Below, piece after piece: positions 6,464 through 6,716 of a stretch of DNA of 6,716 nucleotides (positions are counted from its first letter, which is position 1; each line of letters opens with the position of its first letter). A program made the position numbers and the translations under genes. Origin of the DNA: Actinomycetota bacterium (lineage in GTDB: Bacteria; Actinomycetota; Humimicrobiia; Humimicrobiales; Humimicrobiaceae). The DNA lies in NCBI GenBank assembly GCA_023380915.1, contig JAMCSM010000100.1, forward strand, positions 1 through 6,716, in the 5' to 3' direction. Under the pieces are notes generated by a model. The model did not search any database. It was not told the DNA's origin and saw only the letters and a program-made list of their open reading frames with translations.

Positions 6464-6636
6464 TATTCACTAAGACAGTGTTTCCTCCAAAAAGATTGGC
6501 GGACAGGTATAATTTACTGAACTGAAGTAGAAAATAAGTTCTGGATTGCTCTTCTCATCTTTGTAAAAACATTCTTTCAAACAAAGCCTCAAAGACAATC
6601 CAAACTTATTTCAAACACCGTTCACTGAGTATTTTC
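6459..6636. mobile_element. Putative MITE-like element (178 bp, imperfect terminal inverted repeats)
   Basis: The left end (6459-6483) and the reverse complement of the right end (6613-6636) both read G[T/A]AAATA[T/C]TCA, then a variable part, then GTGTTT. The sequence TAATAATA flanks both sides (6451-6458 and 6637-6644), like an 8-bp target duplication, though it is low-complexity. Inside, 6532-6548 pairs with 6596-6611 (one bulged base) and 6559-6564 pairs with 6581-6586, giving a nested stem. No open frame is present. It could be a degenerate MITE, a structured RNA, or chance in AT-rich DNA. Confidence 0.4.
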
Positions 6637-6716
6637 TAATAATAATACAAAAAAATGAATGGACATCTGATTTTCGTGAATTTTATTCTTTTTATAACTT
6701 CCATGATAGTTGGCAT
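6637..6716. other. Window edge without a supported gene
   Basis: A forward ATG at 6655 opens a frame to the window end (about 20 hydrophobic residues, NFILFITSMIVG) that could be a signal or membrane segment of a gene continuing outside, but no Shine-Dalgarno precedes it. The reverse strand is also open over a short stretch at the very edge. Neither is convincing. Confidence 0.3.

Noticed and set aside
6655..6716. Possible truncated forward gene at the right edge
   Set aside because: About 20 hydrophobic residues without an SD are too little to call.

Overview
The window is AT-rich, bacterial, and looks Gram-negative: it has a surface-polysaccharide cluster and small exported, probably periplasmic proteins. 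I cannot name the lineage. An uncultivated environmental bacterium known from a metagenome or single-cell assembly is my best guess, partly because two sequence anomalies look like assembly or amplification products.

Layout. Positions 1-99 are an exact reverse complement of 472-570, so the left edge is not ordinary upstream DNA. The forward-strand block is a Wzy/WaaL-type O-antigen polymerase or ligase (181-1413), a probable AT-rich terminator hairpin (1456-1499), an adenylylsulfate kinase, cysC (1558-2172), and GDP-mannose 4,6-dehydratase, gmd (2189-4417). The gmd gene carries a 341-residue intein with both LAGLIDADG motifs (2804-3826). It is also broken near its N terminus: 99 bp of its own downstream sequence sit there inverted (2320-2418), replacing native codons and bringing two in-frame stops. 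A strong GC-rich hairpin (4483-4516) ends the block.

The reverse-strand block converges on it and reads, in transcription order: ECF sigma factor (6394-5837), an overlapping single-pass membrane protein that is probably its anti-sigma factor (5862-5401), and two paralogous small exported helical proteins (5341-4994 and 4962-4528), the second very methionine-rich. An ECF-like promoter (AAACTT, 16 bp, GTCTAA) lies just before the small-protein pair, suggesting a self-contained envelope or metal stress circuit. Beyond the sigma gene, 6459-6636 looks like a small MITE-like element.

The points most worth checking are the intein in gmd, the two inverted repeats that are both exactly 99 bp (suggesting one technical or mutational mechanism), the leader-conserved paralogue pair with its ECF-like promoter, and the MITE-like element.
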